The position numbers and the translations under genes were made by a program. Under the pieces are notes generated by a model. It saw only the letters and a program-made list of their open reading frames with translations, was not told where the DNA came from and did not search any database. This document shows, in pieces, positions 6,627-15,313 of a stretch of DNA of 23,986 nucleotides. The stretch comes from an uncultured Eubacteriales bacterium (GTDB taxonomy: Bacteria; Bacillota; Clostridia; Oscillospirales; Butyricicoccaceae), in the NCBI GenBank assembly GCA_910585875.1, contig CAJUIK010000025.1, positions 1-23,986 on the forward strand, written 5' to 3'. Position 1 is the first letter of the stretch. Each line of letters opens with the position of its first letter.

Positions 6627-9089
6627 ATGGCAAACAATAGATGGACAGAACGGGCCCAGCGGGCGCTGGAACTGGCTCACGAAGCGGCCAGCCAGCTGGG
6701 ACACAACTATGTGGGATCCGAGCATATCCTGCTGGGGCTTTTGCGGGAGGGAACCGGCGCCGCGGCCCGGACGCTGGCCCAGCACGGGGTGACGGACAAG
6801 AATTTGACGGCCTCCATCGTCCAGGCCGTGGGCCAGGGGACGGCGGGCGCTCAGCCTATGGGCATGACGCCCCATTCCAAGGAGATTATGGAGTTTGCCG
6901 CCGCCGAAGCGGCCAGCCACGGCGCCGGGTATATCGGCACGGAACATATGCTGATGGCCCTGATTCGGGAAGGGGAAAATTACGGTCTGCGCATTCTCCA
7001 GGCCATGGGGGCGGACACTCGGGCCATTTATCGGGCGCTGGAACAATCCATGGGGGGCCAGCCCATGGGCCAAGCGGGGCCGGAAGAGGGCGCCAAGGGA
7101 AAAAGCAAGCTGAAAACCCTGGGGCAGTTCGGCGTCGACCTGACACAGAAGGCCCGGGAAAACCGGCTGGACCCGGTGATTGGCCGAGATAAGGAGATCC
7201 AGCGGGTGATCCAGATCCTCTCCCGCCGGCAGAAGAACAACCCGGCCTTGATCGGCGAGCCCGGCGTGGGCAAGACCGCCATCGCCGAGGGCCTGGCCCA
7301 AAAAATCGTGGCCGGCGACGTGCCCGAAACCATCGCCAACAAGAGGCTGATTACCATGGACCTGACGGGCATGGTGGCCGGCGCCAAGTACCGGGGCGAA
7401 TTTGAAGAGCGCATCAAGGCCGCCATCGAAGAGGTGGTCAAGGCCAAAGACGTGATTTTGTTCATCGACGAAATGCACATGATGGTGGGCGCCGGCGCCG
7501 CCGAAGGGGCGGTGGACGCCGCCAACATCCTGAAACCCGCCCTGTCCCGGGGTGATTTGCAGATGATCGGCGCCACCACCATCGACGAATACCGCAAGCA
7601 CATCGAAAAAGACGCCGCCTTGGAGCGCCGTTTTCAGCCGGTGATGGTGGAGGAACCCTCGGAGGAGGACGCGGAACAGATTTTGCTGGGACTGCGGGAT
7701 AAATACGAGGCCCATCACAAGGTGAAAATCACCGACGAAGCCATCCGGGCCGCGGTGCGGATGTCCGCCCGGTATATCCCGGACAGACGCCTGCCCGACA
7801 AGGCTTTGGACCTGGTGGACGAGGCCGCCAGCCGGCTCCGGCTGAAAAACCTGACCGCCCCGCCGGATATGAAGGAGCTGGAAGACCAGATCGCCCAGAC
7901 GAGAAAGGAAAAGGAAGAGGCGGTGCGCAGCCAGGACTTTGAGCGGGCCGCCGCCCTGCGGGACGAGGAAAGCCGCCGGCAAGCCCAGCTGAACGACAAG
8001 AAGCGGGATTGGAAAAACACCCGCAGCCGGGTGGCCGGAGCCATCGGCCAACAGGACGTCGCCGAGGTGATAGGGCAGATCACCGGTATTCCCGTGGCCC
8101 AGCTGACGGAGGACGAGGCCCGCCGGCTGGCGCGGCTGGAGCAGGAGCTCCATCAGCGGGTGGTGGGTCAGGAGGAGGCCGTGGCCGCGGTGGCCAAAGC
8201 CATCCGCCGCGGCCGGGTGGGGCTCAAGGACCCCAAGCGCCCGGTAGGCAGCTTCCTGTTCCTGGGGCCCACAGGCGTGGGCAAAACAGAGCTGGCCAAG
8301 GCCCTGGCCCAGGCCGTCTTCGGCCAGGAAGACGCCATGATCCGGCTGGATATGAGCGAATATATGGAAAAGCACAGCGTATCCAAGCTGGTGGGCTCCC
8401 CTCCGGGCTATGTGGGCTACGACGAGGCGGGCCAGCTCACCGAGCAGCTGCGCCGCAAGCCTTATTGCGTCCTGCTCTTCGACGAGATTGAAAAAGCCCA
8501 CCCAGATGTGTTCAATATCCTGCTTCAAGTGTTGGACGACGGCCGCATCACCGACTCCCACGGCCGGACGGTGGATTTCAAAAACAGCATTATCATCATG
8601 ACTTCCAACGCCGGCGCCAGCCGGCTGCAAAGCAAGCGGGCCCTGGGGTTTGGAGAAACCGATCCCGGCGCCCAAAACCGAGAGATGAAGGACCAGCTGA
8701 AAGAGGAGCTGAAGCGCACGTTCCGTCCGGAGTTTCTCAACCGCATCGACGACATCGTCGTCTTCAACCAGCTGACTCAGCCGGAAATTCAGCAAATCGC
8801 CGGCAAGCTGCTGGATCAGGAAGTCAAACGTCTGGCCCAGGCCGGCGTCCAAGCGGAATACGACCAAGCGGCCTTGGAGCATCTGGCCCAGGCCGGCTTC
8901 GACCCGGTTTACGGCGCTCGGCCCCTGCGCCGGGCTATCCAGGCTCAGGTGGAGGATTTGGCGGCCATGGAAATATTGGAAGGCCGGCTGAAACAGGGGG
9001 ATAAGGCTCTGATTTCCGCCGCCGACGGCGCCGTTACTATCGCCGCTTTGCCGCCGGAGCAGACGGAGGAAGAGCCAGAGCAGGCGTAA
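6627..9089 (+). CDS. clpC: ClpC AAA+ unfoldase of the Clp protease
   Basis: An 820-residue Hsp100 ATPase. Order: two Clp-N repeats (about 1-145), AAA1 with Walker A GEPGVGKT (210-217) and Walker B ILFIDE (277-282), a middle domain with a UVR motif (about 418-452, VRSQDFERAAALRDEE), AAA2 with GPTGVGKT (547-554) and VLLFDE (615-620), then the C-terminal D2-small domain. The LGF tripeptide near 673 matches the ClpP-binding loop, so it should dock to ClpP, which is not encoded here. The N-domain recognises phosphoarginine-marked proteins made by McsB. Start: ATG 6618 is also in frame but touches the GGAGGA (6612-6617); ATG 6627 has a normal 9-base spacing. Confidence 0.97.
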   Translation: MANNRWTERAQRALELAHEAASQLGHNYVGSEHILLGLLREGTGAAARTLAQHGVTDKNLTASIVQAVGQGTAGAQPMGMTPHSKEIMEFAAAEAASHGAGYIGTEHMLMALIREGENYGLRILQAMGADTRAIYRALEQSMGGQPMGQAGPEEGAKGKSKLKTLGQFGVDLTQKARENRLDPVIGRDKEIQRVIQILSRRQKNNPALIGEPGVGKTAIAEGLAQKIVAGDVPETIANKRLITMDLTGMVAGAKYRGEFEERIKAAIEEVVKAKDVILFIDEMHMMVGAGAAEGAVDAANILKPALSRGDLQMIGATTIDEYRKHIEKDAALERRFQPVMVEEPSEEDAEQILLGLRDKYEAHHKVKITDEAIRAAVRMSARYIPDRRLPDKALDLVDEAASRLRLKNLTAPPDMKELEDQIAQTRKEKEEAVRSQDFERAAALRDEESRRQAQLNDKKRDWKNTRSRVAGAIGQQDVAEVIGQITGIPVAQLTEDEARRLARLEQELHQRVVGQEEAVAAVAKAIRRGRVGLKDPKRPVGSFLFLGPTGVGKTELAKALAQAVFGQEDAMIRLDMSEYMEKHSVSKLVGSPPGYVGYDEAGQLTEQLRRKPYCVLLFDEIEKAHPDVFNILLQVLDDGRITDSHGRTVDFKNSIIIMTSNAGASRLQSKRALGFGETDPGAQNREMKDQLKEELKRTFRPEFLNRIDDIVVFNQLTQPEIQQIAGKLLDQEVKRLAQAGVQAEYDQAALEHLAQAGFDPVYGARPLRRAIQAQVEDLAAMEILEGRLKQGDKALISAADGAVTIAALPPEQTEEEPEQA

Positions 9090-9116
9090 ATTCCCCAAGC
9101 TGTTTCTGGAAATGGC

Positions 9117-9155
9117 GTTCCCCCGCAAAATCTTCGGGTTTGCGGGGGAACTTTT
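9117..9155 (+). terminator. Intrinsic terminator of the ctsR-clpC operon
   Basis: Perfect 13-bp inverted repeat gttcccccgcaaa (9117-9129) / tttgcgggggaac (9139-9151) with a 9-base loop, followed by TTTT. It sits 27 bases after the clpC stop. Confidence 0.88.
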
Positions 9156-9219
9156 GGGCCGCAAGCCCGTCTAAACAGGCGAAAGAAACCCCATGGTTCA
9201 AACGATAAGGAGGAAATGA

Positions 9220-9705
9220 ATGAAAAACCGGAATCTTTTGCGCATTGTTTCGCTGACAATGCTGGCCGCTCTGCTGATTGGGGCGCTGGCGGGCTGCGGC
9301 AAAGAGCAGGGGCCCAAAGAAGAGCTGAGCGCCAGTCAGGTTGCGGAAAAACTGTCTGAGCTGGCGGCGGCCCAGGGGCTGGAGAGCGCGGTAGACTATG
9401 CGGACGTCTTCTACGGCGCAGACTTCGACAAGGTGGAAGAATTTGAAGTGCTGAGCCCCATGATGAATGTGAAAGCCAGCGAAATCGCTGTCTTCCGGGT
9501 CAAGGACGAAAAGGACGGGCCGGAGATCCAACGGGCGCTGGAGCAGCGGGCAAAAGACGTGCAGGCCTCTTTTGAGCTCTATCTGGAAGACCAATATGAA
9601 ATCGCCAAAAAGGCGGAAATCCGCTCCAGCGGCGCTTTTGTTTGCCTGATCATCGACGAAAACGCCGCGGAGATGGCGGAAGAATTTGAAGAGATGATGA
9701 AATAG
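9220..9705 (+). CDS. DUF4358-like lipoprotein
   Basis: A 161-residue secreted lipoprotein. A basic N-terminus, a hydrophobic stretch (about 8-24) and the lipobox LAGC (23-26) predict lipid anchoring at Cys26 on the outer face of the membrane. The mature part is acidic and helical, with the pattern ASEIAVFRVKDEKDGPEIQ (about 87-105) and a final GAFVCLIIDENA segment, resembling the DUF4358 family of Firmicutes lipoproteins. The function of that family is unknown. The ATG follows AAGGAGG with 6-7 bases of spacing. It sits alone between the clpC terminator and a bidirectional terminator, convergent with the foldase-like lipoprotein gene. The family assignment is by recognition and should be confirmed by profile search. 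Confidence 0.83.
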   Translation: MKNRNLLRIVSLTMLAALLIGALAGCGKEQGPKEELSASQVAEKLSELAAAQGLESAVDYADVFYGADFDKVEEFEVLSPMMNVKASEIAVFRVKDEKDGPEIQRALEQRAKDVQASFELYLEDQYEIAKKAEIRSSGAFVCLIIDENAAEMAEEFEEMMK

Positions 9706-9787
9706 CGGCGATTTCGTCGGGCCCCGCCGCAGGGGGGACGCCGGGAGACCGGCGAAAGAAATTTGGAATAGGCAAGATCAGCAAAGG

Positions 9788-9822
9788 AAAACCCGCCGCT
9801 TTGGCCAAAGCGGCGGGTTTTT
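9788..9822. terminator. Bidirectional intrinsic terminator
   Basis: Nearly perfect palindrome: aaaacccgccgctttgg (9788-9804) against ccaaagcggcgggtttt (9805-9821). The plus strand ends in TTTTT and the minus strand in TTTT. It lies between the convergent lipoprotein gene (ends 9705) and the PrsA-like gene (ends 9885) and can serve both. Confidence 0.9.
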
Positions 9823-9884
9823 GCACCCAAAAAACAAAAGCGATTCAAGCATACTTCCAAAAGGCGGCGCTTTCTCAAAACGCC

Positions 9885-10892
9885 CTATTTCACATAATCC
9901 CGCAGATTGGAGAGGTTCATTTTGTCAAATACCCCAGTGGTTTTGACTTGGGCTTCGTCGCGCCATTGATTCAGCAGCTGGTTGAAGGCGCTGTCTCGGG
10001 CTTCTTGCAGGACGGCGTCCTGGTTTTCGTCGAAGTACGCGGCGCTGACAGCCAGGCGCTTGATCACATAATAGCCGTCTGTCCCGGCGAAGACGCCGCC
10101 GATCTGCCCCTCCTCCAGCTCAAAAACTTCTGCGAATTGGGGGGAGGCGGCGCACTGGGAGGCGGTGACGACGATGCCGCCGGCGTTTTCGCTCATATAG
10201 GGGTCGTCGTTATAGCTTTCCACCAGCTGGGTGAAATCGGCGCCGGGAGCCTGGGCCTGAGCCATCACCTGCTGGGCCCGCTCCATGGCCCGGCGACCCT
10301 CGGCCTGATCCAAAGGATCGCCCTCCATATCGGTCAGCGAAAAGCGGATATACTGAATCTGGGCGTAGTTGTCGGCAAAAAATTGCCGCAGTTCCACATC
10401 GGTAAAGCTGTATTCCCCGCCGGGGCCCACCAGATAGTCGTATAATTTGTCATAATAGAGGGCGTTGGTCTGAAATTTGTCGTAAACCCGGTCGGCCATG
10501 GCGTTTTCTTTCAGATAGGCTAAATAGCCCGCCTTGCCGCCGTGGGATTCGACGAGTTCTTTTTTGCTCTCTTTCAGCTGGTCCTTTTCGTCGTCCGTCA
10601 GCTTGAGGCCGAATTCTTCGCATTTGCCCAGCACGATTTCGGCGGCGACGATCTGTTCCAGGGCCTGTTCTTTCACGATCTGAGTAGTTTCCTGGTCGTA
10701 TTCTCCCCCCTCGCCGGCCAAATCGGCGGCCAGGTTCAGGCGGTTGTATTCCAGATAAAAGGCCAGCTCGGCGGCGTCTGCCTGACGGCCGTTTACCGTG
10801 ACGGCGGCTGGGCTGGGCGAGCAGGCCGCCAGCCCGGCCAGCAGCAGGCAGCAGACGCCCAGGGCCCCCATGCGTTTGATGCGCCTTTTCAT
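9885..10892 (-). CDS. PrsA/SurA-like foldase lipoprotein (parvulin-type domain, degenerate)
   Basis: A 335-residue lipoprotein. The lipobox LAAC (21-24) puts Cys24 at the membrane surface. The N-terminal region (about 30-165) is SurA/PrsA-like and helical, including a Glu/Lys-rich stretch (98-117). The parvulin-type region spans about 178-282: GADFTQLVESYNDDPYMSENAGG, PQFAEVFELEEGQIGGVF and GYYVIKRL. The two usual active-site histidines are absent: the first strand reads QYIRF where RHIL-like sequence is expected, and the last GYYVIK where GYHII is typical. It may be a chaperone without isomerase activity. The ATG follows GGAGG by 7 bases, 26 bases after the mfd stop, so it is co-transcribed with mfd. 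The gene symbol is left blank because prsA function is not assured. Confidence 0.85.
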   Translation of the reverse strand: MKRRIKRMGALGVCCLLLAGLAACSPSPAAVTVNGRQADAAELAFYLEYNRLNLAADLAGEGGEYDQETTQIVKEQALEQIVAAEIVLGKCEEFGLKLTDDEKDQLKESKKELVESHGGKAGYLAYLKENAMADRVYDKFQTNALYYDKLYDYLVGPGGEYSFTDVELRQFFADNYAQIQYIRFSLTDMEGDPLDQAEGRRAMERAQQVMAQAQAPGADFTQLVESYNDDPYMSENAGGIVVTASQCAASPQFAEVFELEEGQIGGVFAGTDGYYVIKRLAVSAAYFDENQDAVLQEARDSAFNQLLNQWRDEAQVKTTGVFDKMNLSNLRDYVK

Positions 10893-10918
10893 GTTCGTTC
10901 CTCCGCGGCTGTATTTTT

Positions 10919-13900
10919 TTATATGGTATCACGATTTTGCTCTTGATACAAATCGAAAAAGGCCGAAATCGCCTTTTTTGCTTCTGTCAGCGGGTCCTGG
11001 GTTTTGCCCAACATCAGCGATAAATAGGGGGAGCCGCCGGCGCTGAGCAGCGTCCGGCCTTTGAAGGAGGGATGGGAGCACAGCAGCCCGGCGACGGCGA
11101 TATCCCGCGGCTGGAAGAAAATCATCAGCCGGTTGTCCCGCTGAGTCAGTTCGCTGACGCCGCATTGCCCCGCTCGGGCCCGGAGCAAGGCGATGTCCAG
11201 CAGATTCATGGCCTGACGAGGGGGCTCGCCGTAGCGGTCCAGCATTTCGTCCACCATGTCGTCGTAATCGTCCTGGCTGCGGATGAGGGCGATGCGGCGG
11301 TAAAGGTCCACCCGCTGGCCGGCGTCGGGCACATAGGCTTGAGGCAGGCTGGCGCTGACCAGCAGGTCGGCGCTGCACTCAGTGAAAATCTGTTGGGGGG
11401 CGCCGCCGGCTTCGGCCACCGCCTCTTCCAGCAGCTTTAGATATAAATCGTAGCCCACAGACAGCATATGGCCGCTCTGTTCGGCGCCCAGCACATTGCC
11501 AGCGCCTCGGATTTCCAAATCCCGCATGGCGATTTTGAACCCGGAGCCGAATTCGGCGAATTCTCGGATGGCGCTCAGCCGCTTTTGGGAGATTTCGGAG
11601 AGGACCTTCCCTCGGCGGTAAGTCAGGTAAGCGTAGGCCCGCCGATGGGAGCGGCCGATGCGGCCCCGGATCTGGTGGAGCTGGGAAAGCCCCATATAAT
11701 CGGCGTCCTCGATGATCAGGGTGTTAGCGTTGGCGATGTCGATGCCAGTTTCGATGATGGTGGTGCAGACCAAAATCTGAATCTCGCCGTTGTACATACT
11801 GGTCATGACGGAGGAGAGTTCCCGCTCGGACATTTTGCCGTGGGCCATGCCCACCGCGGCCTCGGGGAAAGCCTGCTGGAGCTGGGCGGCGGTTTTATCC
11901 ATGGAGCCGATGCGGTTGTGCAGATAATAGACCTGGCCTCCCCGGGCCAATTCTTTGCGGACAGCGTCGTAAATCACCGACTGGTCATATTCCAGCACAT
12001 AGGTTTGCACCGGCTGCCGGTCGTGGGGCGCTTCTTCCAGCACAGACATATCCCGGATGCCGGACAGGGCCATATTCAGCGTCCGGGGGATGGGGGTGGC
12101 CGTCAACGTCAGCACGTCCACCGCGGTAGTCATCTGCTTGACGGCCTCTTTGTGAGAAACGCCGAAGCGCTGCTCTTCGTCCACTACCAGCAACCCCAGG
12201 TCCTTGAAGTGTACGTCCTTTTGCAGCATCCGGTGGGTGCCGATGACGATGTCGATTTGGCCGCTGTGCAGCATCCGCAGGGTTTCCTGCTGCTGTTTGG
12301 CGGTGCGAAAGCGGCTCAGGGTGTCAATCTTGATGGGATAACCAGAGAAGCGGGAACAGGCGGTGAGAAAATGCTGCCGGGCCAACACCGTGGTAGGGGC
12401 CAGGACGGCCGCCTGCTTGCCCGAGAGCACACATTTCATCACCGCCCGGAAGGCCACCTCGGTTTTGCCAAAGCCTACGTCGCCGCATAGAAGCCGGTCC
12501 ATGGGGTGAGGCTGTTCCATATCCTTTTTGATGTCGGCGGCGCAGGTCAGCTGGTCCTCCGTCTCGTCGAAGGGGAAAGCCTCTTCAAAGCTGCGCTGCC
12601 AATCGTCGTCGGGTAAAAAGGCGAAACCCGGGGCGGCCCGGCGGGCGGCGTACAGGCGGATCAGTTCGTTCGCCAGATCCCGAGCGGCTTTTTTCGCCCG
12701 GGTTTTGGTCTTGGCCCAGGAGGTCCCTCCCAGCTTGGACAGGCGGATATTGGCATCTTCCGGCGCGCCGATATACTTGCTGACTAAGTCCAGGGCGGTG
12801 GCGGGCACATAGAGAAAATCCGTGCCTGCGAAGGCGATTTTTAGGTAATCCCGAGCCACGCCGTCGCTGTTGATGCGCTCCACCGCTACAAAGCGGCCGA
12901 TGCCGTGGTGTTCGTGAACCACATAGTCGCCGGGGACCAGATCGCTGAAGGATTTGACCCGGTCCCGGTTGGAGGTCTTCTTTTTGGGCCCCTCCTGCCG
13001 GCGGCGCTGCAAAATAGCGCCGTCGCACAGCAGGGCCAGGCCGATACCCGGATATTCCAGCCCGGCGGACAGGGCGCCCTTGAGCAGGCAGACGGCGGAT
13101 TGTTCCTCCAGGTTCGGGCTGTGGGCGATCTGGTTTTCCTCCAGCAGCCGGGCCATGTTTTCCAGCCGCTGGGGCCCGCCGGCCAGCACGCACACTCGAT
13201 ACCCTAATTCCAAATAATGACGGATATCCGACAGGGCGGTTTCCAGGCTGCCGCTGTAGGCGGGCAGCTGCTTGGCCGTCAGGGAGAAGATGGCCTGGGG
13301 CTCGAAGCCGCCGGAGCTGGAGAGGAAGGAATCCATCACAACAGCCTGGCGCTGGAGCAGGGCGGCTTTGAGCTGCTCGAAACCGATGTGGAACTGGGCC
13401 TGGCCAGGGAGCAGACAGCCCTGTTCCAGCAGGCTGACCACGTCCTCGTGGACCCGATAGGCGAAGCCGCCGGCGGCTTCTTTGACGCCGGGGCTGTCGT
13501 CGATCAAAACCAGACAGTCTGGGGGCAGATAATCCAGGGCGGTAGCGAGCTGGGGGTAAATCAGGGGCAGATATCGGTCGCAGGCGGGAAACAGCCCCTG
13601 CTGCTCCAACCGGTCGGCGTCCTGGCGAAGGTTTTTGGCCAACGCCTCAGAGGAGCTTTTTTTGTCGGCCTGGCGCCGCAGCTCGGCGGCCAGGGCCGGG
13701 GAGCCGCCGGGATAGAGCTGGGGCAGGGTCTCCCGGGCGGGAAGAATCCGGGCCTCCTTGATATTTTGCAGCCGCCGCTGGGTCTGGATGTCGAATTCGC
13801 CCAGCGAATCCACGCAGTCGCCAAAAAACTCCGCCCGGACAGGGCGCTGGGCGCCGGCGGGGAAAATATCCGCAATGCCGCCGCGAACGGAAAATTGACC

Positions 13901-14410
13901 GCCGCCCTCCACCGCCAGGCAGCGGGTGTAACCGGCGGCGGTCAAGGCGTCTTCCAGCTGCTCCAGAGAGATCTCCTGGTCCGCCGCCAAAGTGAAGGCG
14001 GCTTGCTCCAAGGCTTTGGGAGGCATGGCGGCCATCATCGCCGCCTCCACGGGAGCGGCCAGCACAGGCCGGCGAGCCCGGGAAAATTGATCCAGAGCGG
14101 CCAGCCGCTGATGCTCGTATTCTCGGGAAGATCCTTCTACATTGTGGAAGACATACTCCCGGGCGGGCAGCAGGGCGGCGGGGGCGCCGGAGAGGTTTTC
14201 AAAATCCGCCGCAAACCGGCGGGCCTGGCCTTCGTCTCGGCAGAGGACGGCCAGCGGCCGACCGGTATCCTGCTGAAGGGCCGCGGCAAAATGGGCTTTG
14301 TGGACCGGCGACATCCCATAGATGGAAACGACGCCTTTGCCTGCCCCAATCGCCTCTTTCAGCCCCCGGTATTCCGGCAGCTGGTTTAGTAGTTCCAAAA
14401 GCTCTTTCAT
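10919..14410 (-). CDS. mfd: Mfd transcription-repair coupling factor
   Basis: A 1163-residue Mfd, normal length. It displaces RNA polymerase stalled at DNA damage and recruits UvrA. Order: UvrB-like N-terminal module (about 1-330), an RNA-polymerase-interacting CarD-like domain (about 488-545, beginning FSDLVPGDYVVHEHHGIGRF), then a RecG-like translocase with Walker A GDVGFGKT (643-650), DEEQ box (744-747), TATPIPRTLNMAL, QIRGRIGRSHRRAYAY, and the C-terminal TRCF domain (from about 1000). The ATG follows AAGGGGCC. It is downstream of pth as in Bacillus and many Clostridia (glmU-prs-pth-mfd order). All helicase motifs look intact. Confidence 0.98.
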   Translation of the reverse strand: MKELLELLNQLPEYRGLKEAIGAGKGVVSIYGMSPVHKAHFAAALQQDTGRPLAVLCRDEGQARRFAADFENLSGAPAALLPAREYVFHNVEGSSREYEHQRLAALDQFSRARRPVLAAPVEAAMMAAMPPKALEQAAFTLAADQEISLEQLEDALTAAGYTRCLAVEGGGQFSVRGGIADIFPAGAQRPVRAEFFGDCVDSLGEFDIQTQRRLQNIKEARILPARETLPQLYPGGSPALAAELRRQADKKSSSEALAKNLRQDADRLEQQGLFPACDRYLPLIYPQLATALDYLPPDCLVLIDDSPGVKEAAGGFAYRVHEDVVSLLEQGCLLPGQAQFHIGFEQLKAALLQRQAVVMDSFLSSSGGFEPQAIFSLTAKQLPAYSGSLETALSDIRHYLELGYRVCVLAGGPQRLENMARLLEENQIAHSPNLEEQSAVCLLKGALSAGLEYPGIGLALLCDGAILQRRRQEGPKKKTSNRDRVKSFSDLVPGDYVVHEHHGIGRFVAVERINSDGVARDYLKIAFAGTDFLYVPATALDLVSKYIGAPEDANIRLSKLGGTSWAKTKTRAKKAARDLANELIRLYAARRAAPGFAFLPDDDWQRSFEEAFPFDETEDQLTCAADIKKDMEQPHPMDRLLCGDVGFGKTEVAFRAVMKCVLSGKQAAVLAPTTVLARQHFLTACSRFSGYPIKIDTLSRFRTAKQQQETLRMLHSGQIDIVIGTHRMLQKDVHFKDLGLLVVDEEQRFGVSHKEAVKQMTTAVDVLTLTATPIPRTLNMALSGIRDMSVLEEAPHDRQPVQTYVLEYDQSVIYDAVRKELARGGQVYYLHNRIGSMDKTAAQLQQAFPEAAVGMAHGKMSERELSSVMTSMYNGEIQILVCTTIIETGIDIANANTLIIEDADYMGLSQLHQIRGRIGRSHRRAYAYLTYRRGKVLSEISQKRLSAIREFAEFGSGFKIAMRDLEIRGAGNVLGAEQSGHMLSVGYDLYLKLLEEAVAEAGGAPQQIFTECSADLLVSASLPQAYVPDAGQRVDLYRRIALIRSQDDYDDMVDEMLDRYGEPPRQAMNLLDIALLRARAGQCGVSELTQRDNRLMIFFQPRDIAVAGLLCSHPSFKGRTLLSAGGSPYLSLMLGKTQDPLTEAKKAISAFFDLYQEQNRDTI

Positions 14411-14623
14411 TGTTTCGGCCCCTTTCGACGGTAGTTGCTGGACGGGGGATGGTTGCCGGCCCTTGCCGGCCTGTTTGTTTCGCTAAGCTCCGGCCCGCAC
14501 AATTTCTGATGCTGCGCAGGCCAAGCACACGCCGACAAGCCCCGGATTTGGCTCCGGGGCCTGGCGACAGTATTCGATTGGCAGCCCGCAGGGCCGGGCG
14601 CTCAGGGAAAAGCGGCTGCCGGG
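14411..14623 (-). other. pth-mfd intergenic region with two candidate hairpins
   Basis: The 213 bases hold no convincing gene. On the minus strand there is a hairpin over the pth stop (arms agcccgcag 14583-14591 and ctg-c-cgggct 14616-14625, one bulge). A second one is perfect: gccccgg (14539-14545) / ccggggc (14554-14560). Neither has a clear T-tract. They could end or attenuate the upstream transcript ahead of mfd; no promoter for mfd was identified. Confidence 0.4.
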
Positions 14624-15292
14624 CTAACGCGGGTCTTGTCCGGCGCCGGAAGACCGGCCGTCGGGTTTCCCCGGCTGTTTGCCGGCGTCGGCCGGTCCCG
14701 CCTTGTTGAATTGCTGCATGGCTTGGTCTGCGCCTTGGGAAATCAGAGTCACGACGGCTTGAGGGGCCAGCTTGACCCCTTCGTAGGCGTCGGAATCCAT
14801 CGCGTCCAGCACATAATCTTTGAGATCCTCCCGGGATCGGTCCGGGGCGCCCACGCCGATTTTGACCCGGGGAAACTGGTCGGATTTCAACTGATAAATA
14901 ATGTCCTTGACGCCGTTGTGCCCGCCGGCGGAGCCGCTGCGGCGCACCCGCAGCCGGCCCGCGGCCAGATTGATATCGTCGTATAAGACGATAATCCGCT
15001 CCGGCGGCGTTTGGTAGGCGGCGGCAAGATCCCGCACAGCCTGGCCGGAAAGGTTCATAAAGGTCTGGGGCTTGGCCAGCAGCAGGGTCTTGCCCTCCAG
15101 GGAGGAGAATGTGAAAAGGGCCTGGTGTTTGGCCTGGTTGATCCGGCCGGCGCCCAGCTGCTGGGCCAGCAGGTCCAGAGCCAGAAACCCGGCGTTGTGC
15201 CGGGTGGTTTCATATTGCCGCCCCGGATTGCCCAGACCGACCACAAGATAATCGATCTGGGCGGGGGCGGACTCCCGTTTTCTTCTGAAAAT
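14624..15292 (-). CDS. pth: Peptidyl-tRNA hydrolase, probable ATT start
   Basis: Releases peptides from peptidyl-tRNA that drops off ribosomes. All catalytic residues are present: N22 (GLGNPG), H32 (TRHNAGF), D105 (LYDDINL) and N126 (GGHNGV). The tail after about residue 195 is a Gly/Pro/Lys-rich extension, probably disordered. Start: the first standard start codon in frame is GTG at 15244. That would begin MVGLGNPG, cut into the first beta strand, and has no ribosome binding site. The frame is open upstream, and ATT at 15292 lies 7 bases after GAGGTG, giving MFRRKRESAPAQIDYLVVGLG. A short basic leader before YLVVGLG is common in Clostridia Pth. So ATT is preferred, with GTG 15244 (206 aa) as the alternative. 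It begins 22 bases after the prs stop. Confidence 0.93.
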   Translation of the reverse strand: MFRRKRESAPAQIDYLVVGLGNPGRQYETTRHNAGFLALDLLAQQLGAGRINQAKHQALFTFSSLEGKTLLLAKPQTFMNLSGQAVRDLAAAYQTPPERIIVLYDDINLAAGRLRVRRSGSAGGHNGVKDIIYQLKSDQFPRVKIGVGAPDRSREDLKDYVLDAMDSDAYEGVKLAPQAVVTLISQGADQAMQQFNKAGPADAGKQPGKPDGRSSGAGQDPR

Positions 15293-15313
15293 AACAATAC
15301 ACCTCTGAAAAAA

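Noticed and set aside
6453..9164. A 903-codon open frame on the minus strand opposite clpC
   Set aside because: Mirror frame of a highly conserved gene in GC-rich DNA. Its composition is His/Gly/Leu/Val-rich with no domain signature, and clpC has intact motifs throughout.
9706..9760. Possible decayed repeat copy after the DUF4358-like gene (cgtcgggcc)
   Set aside because: Similarity is limited to nine bases in GC-rich DNA and no hairpin is present.
14641..14670. Match to the repeat tail (ggccgtcggg) inside the end of pth
   Set aside because: Only ten bases match, the hairpin part is absent, and it lies in coding sequence.
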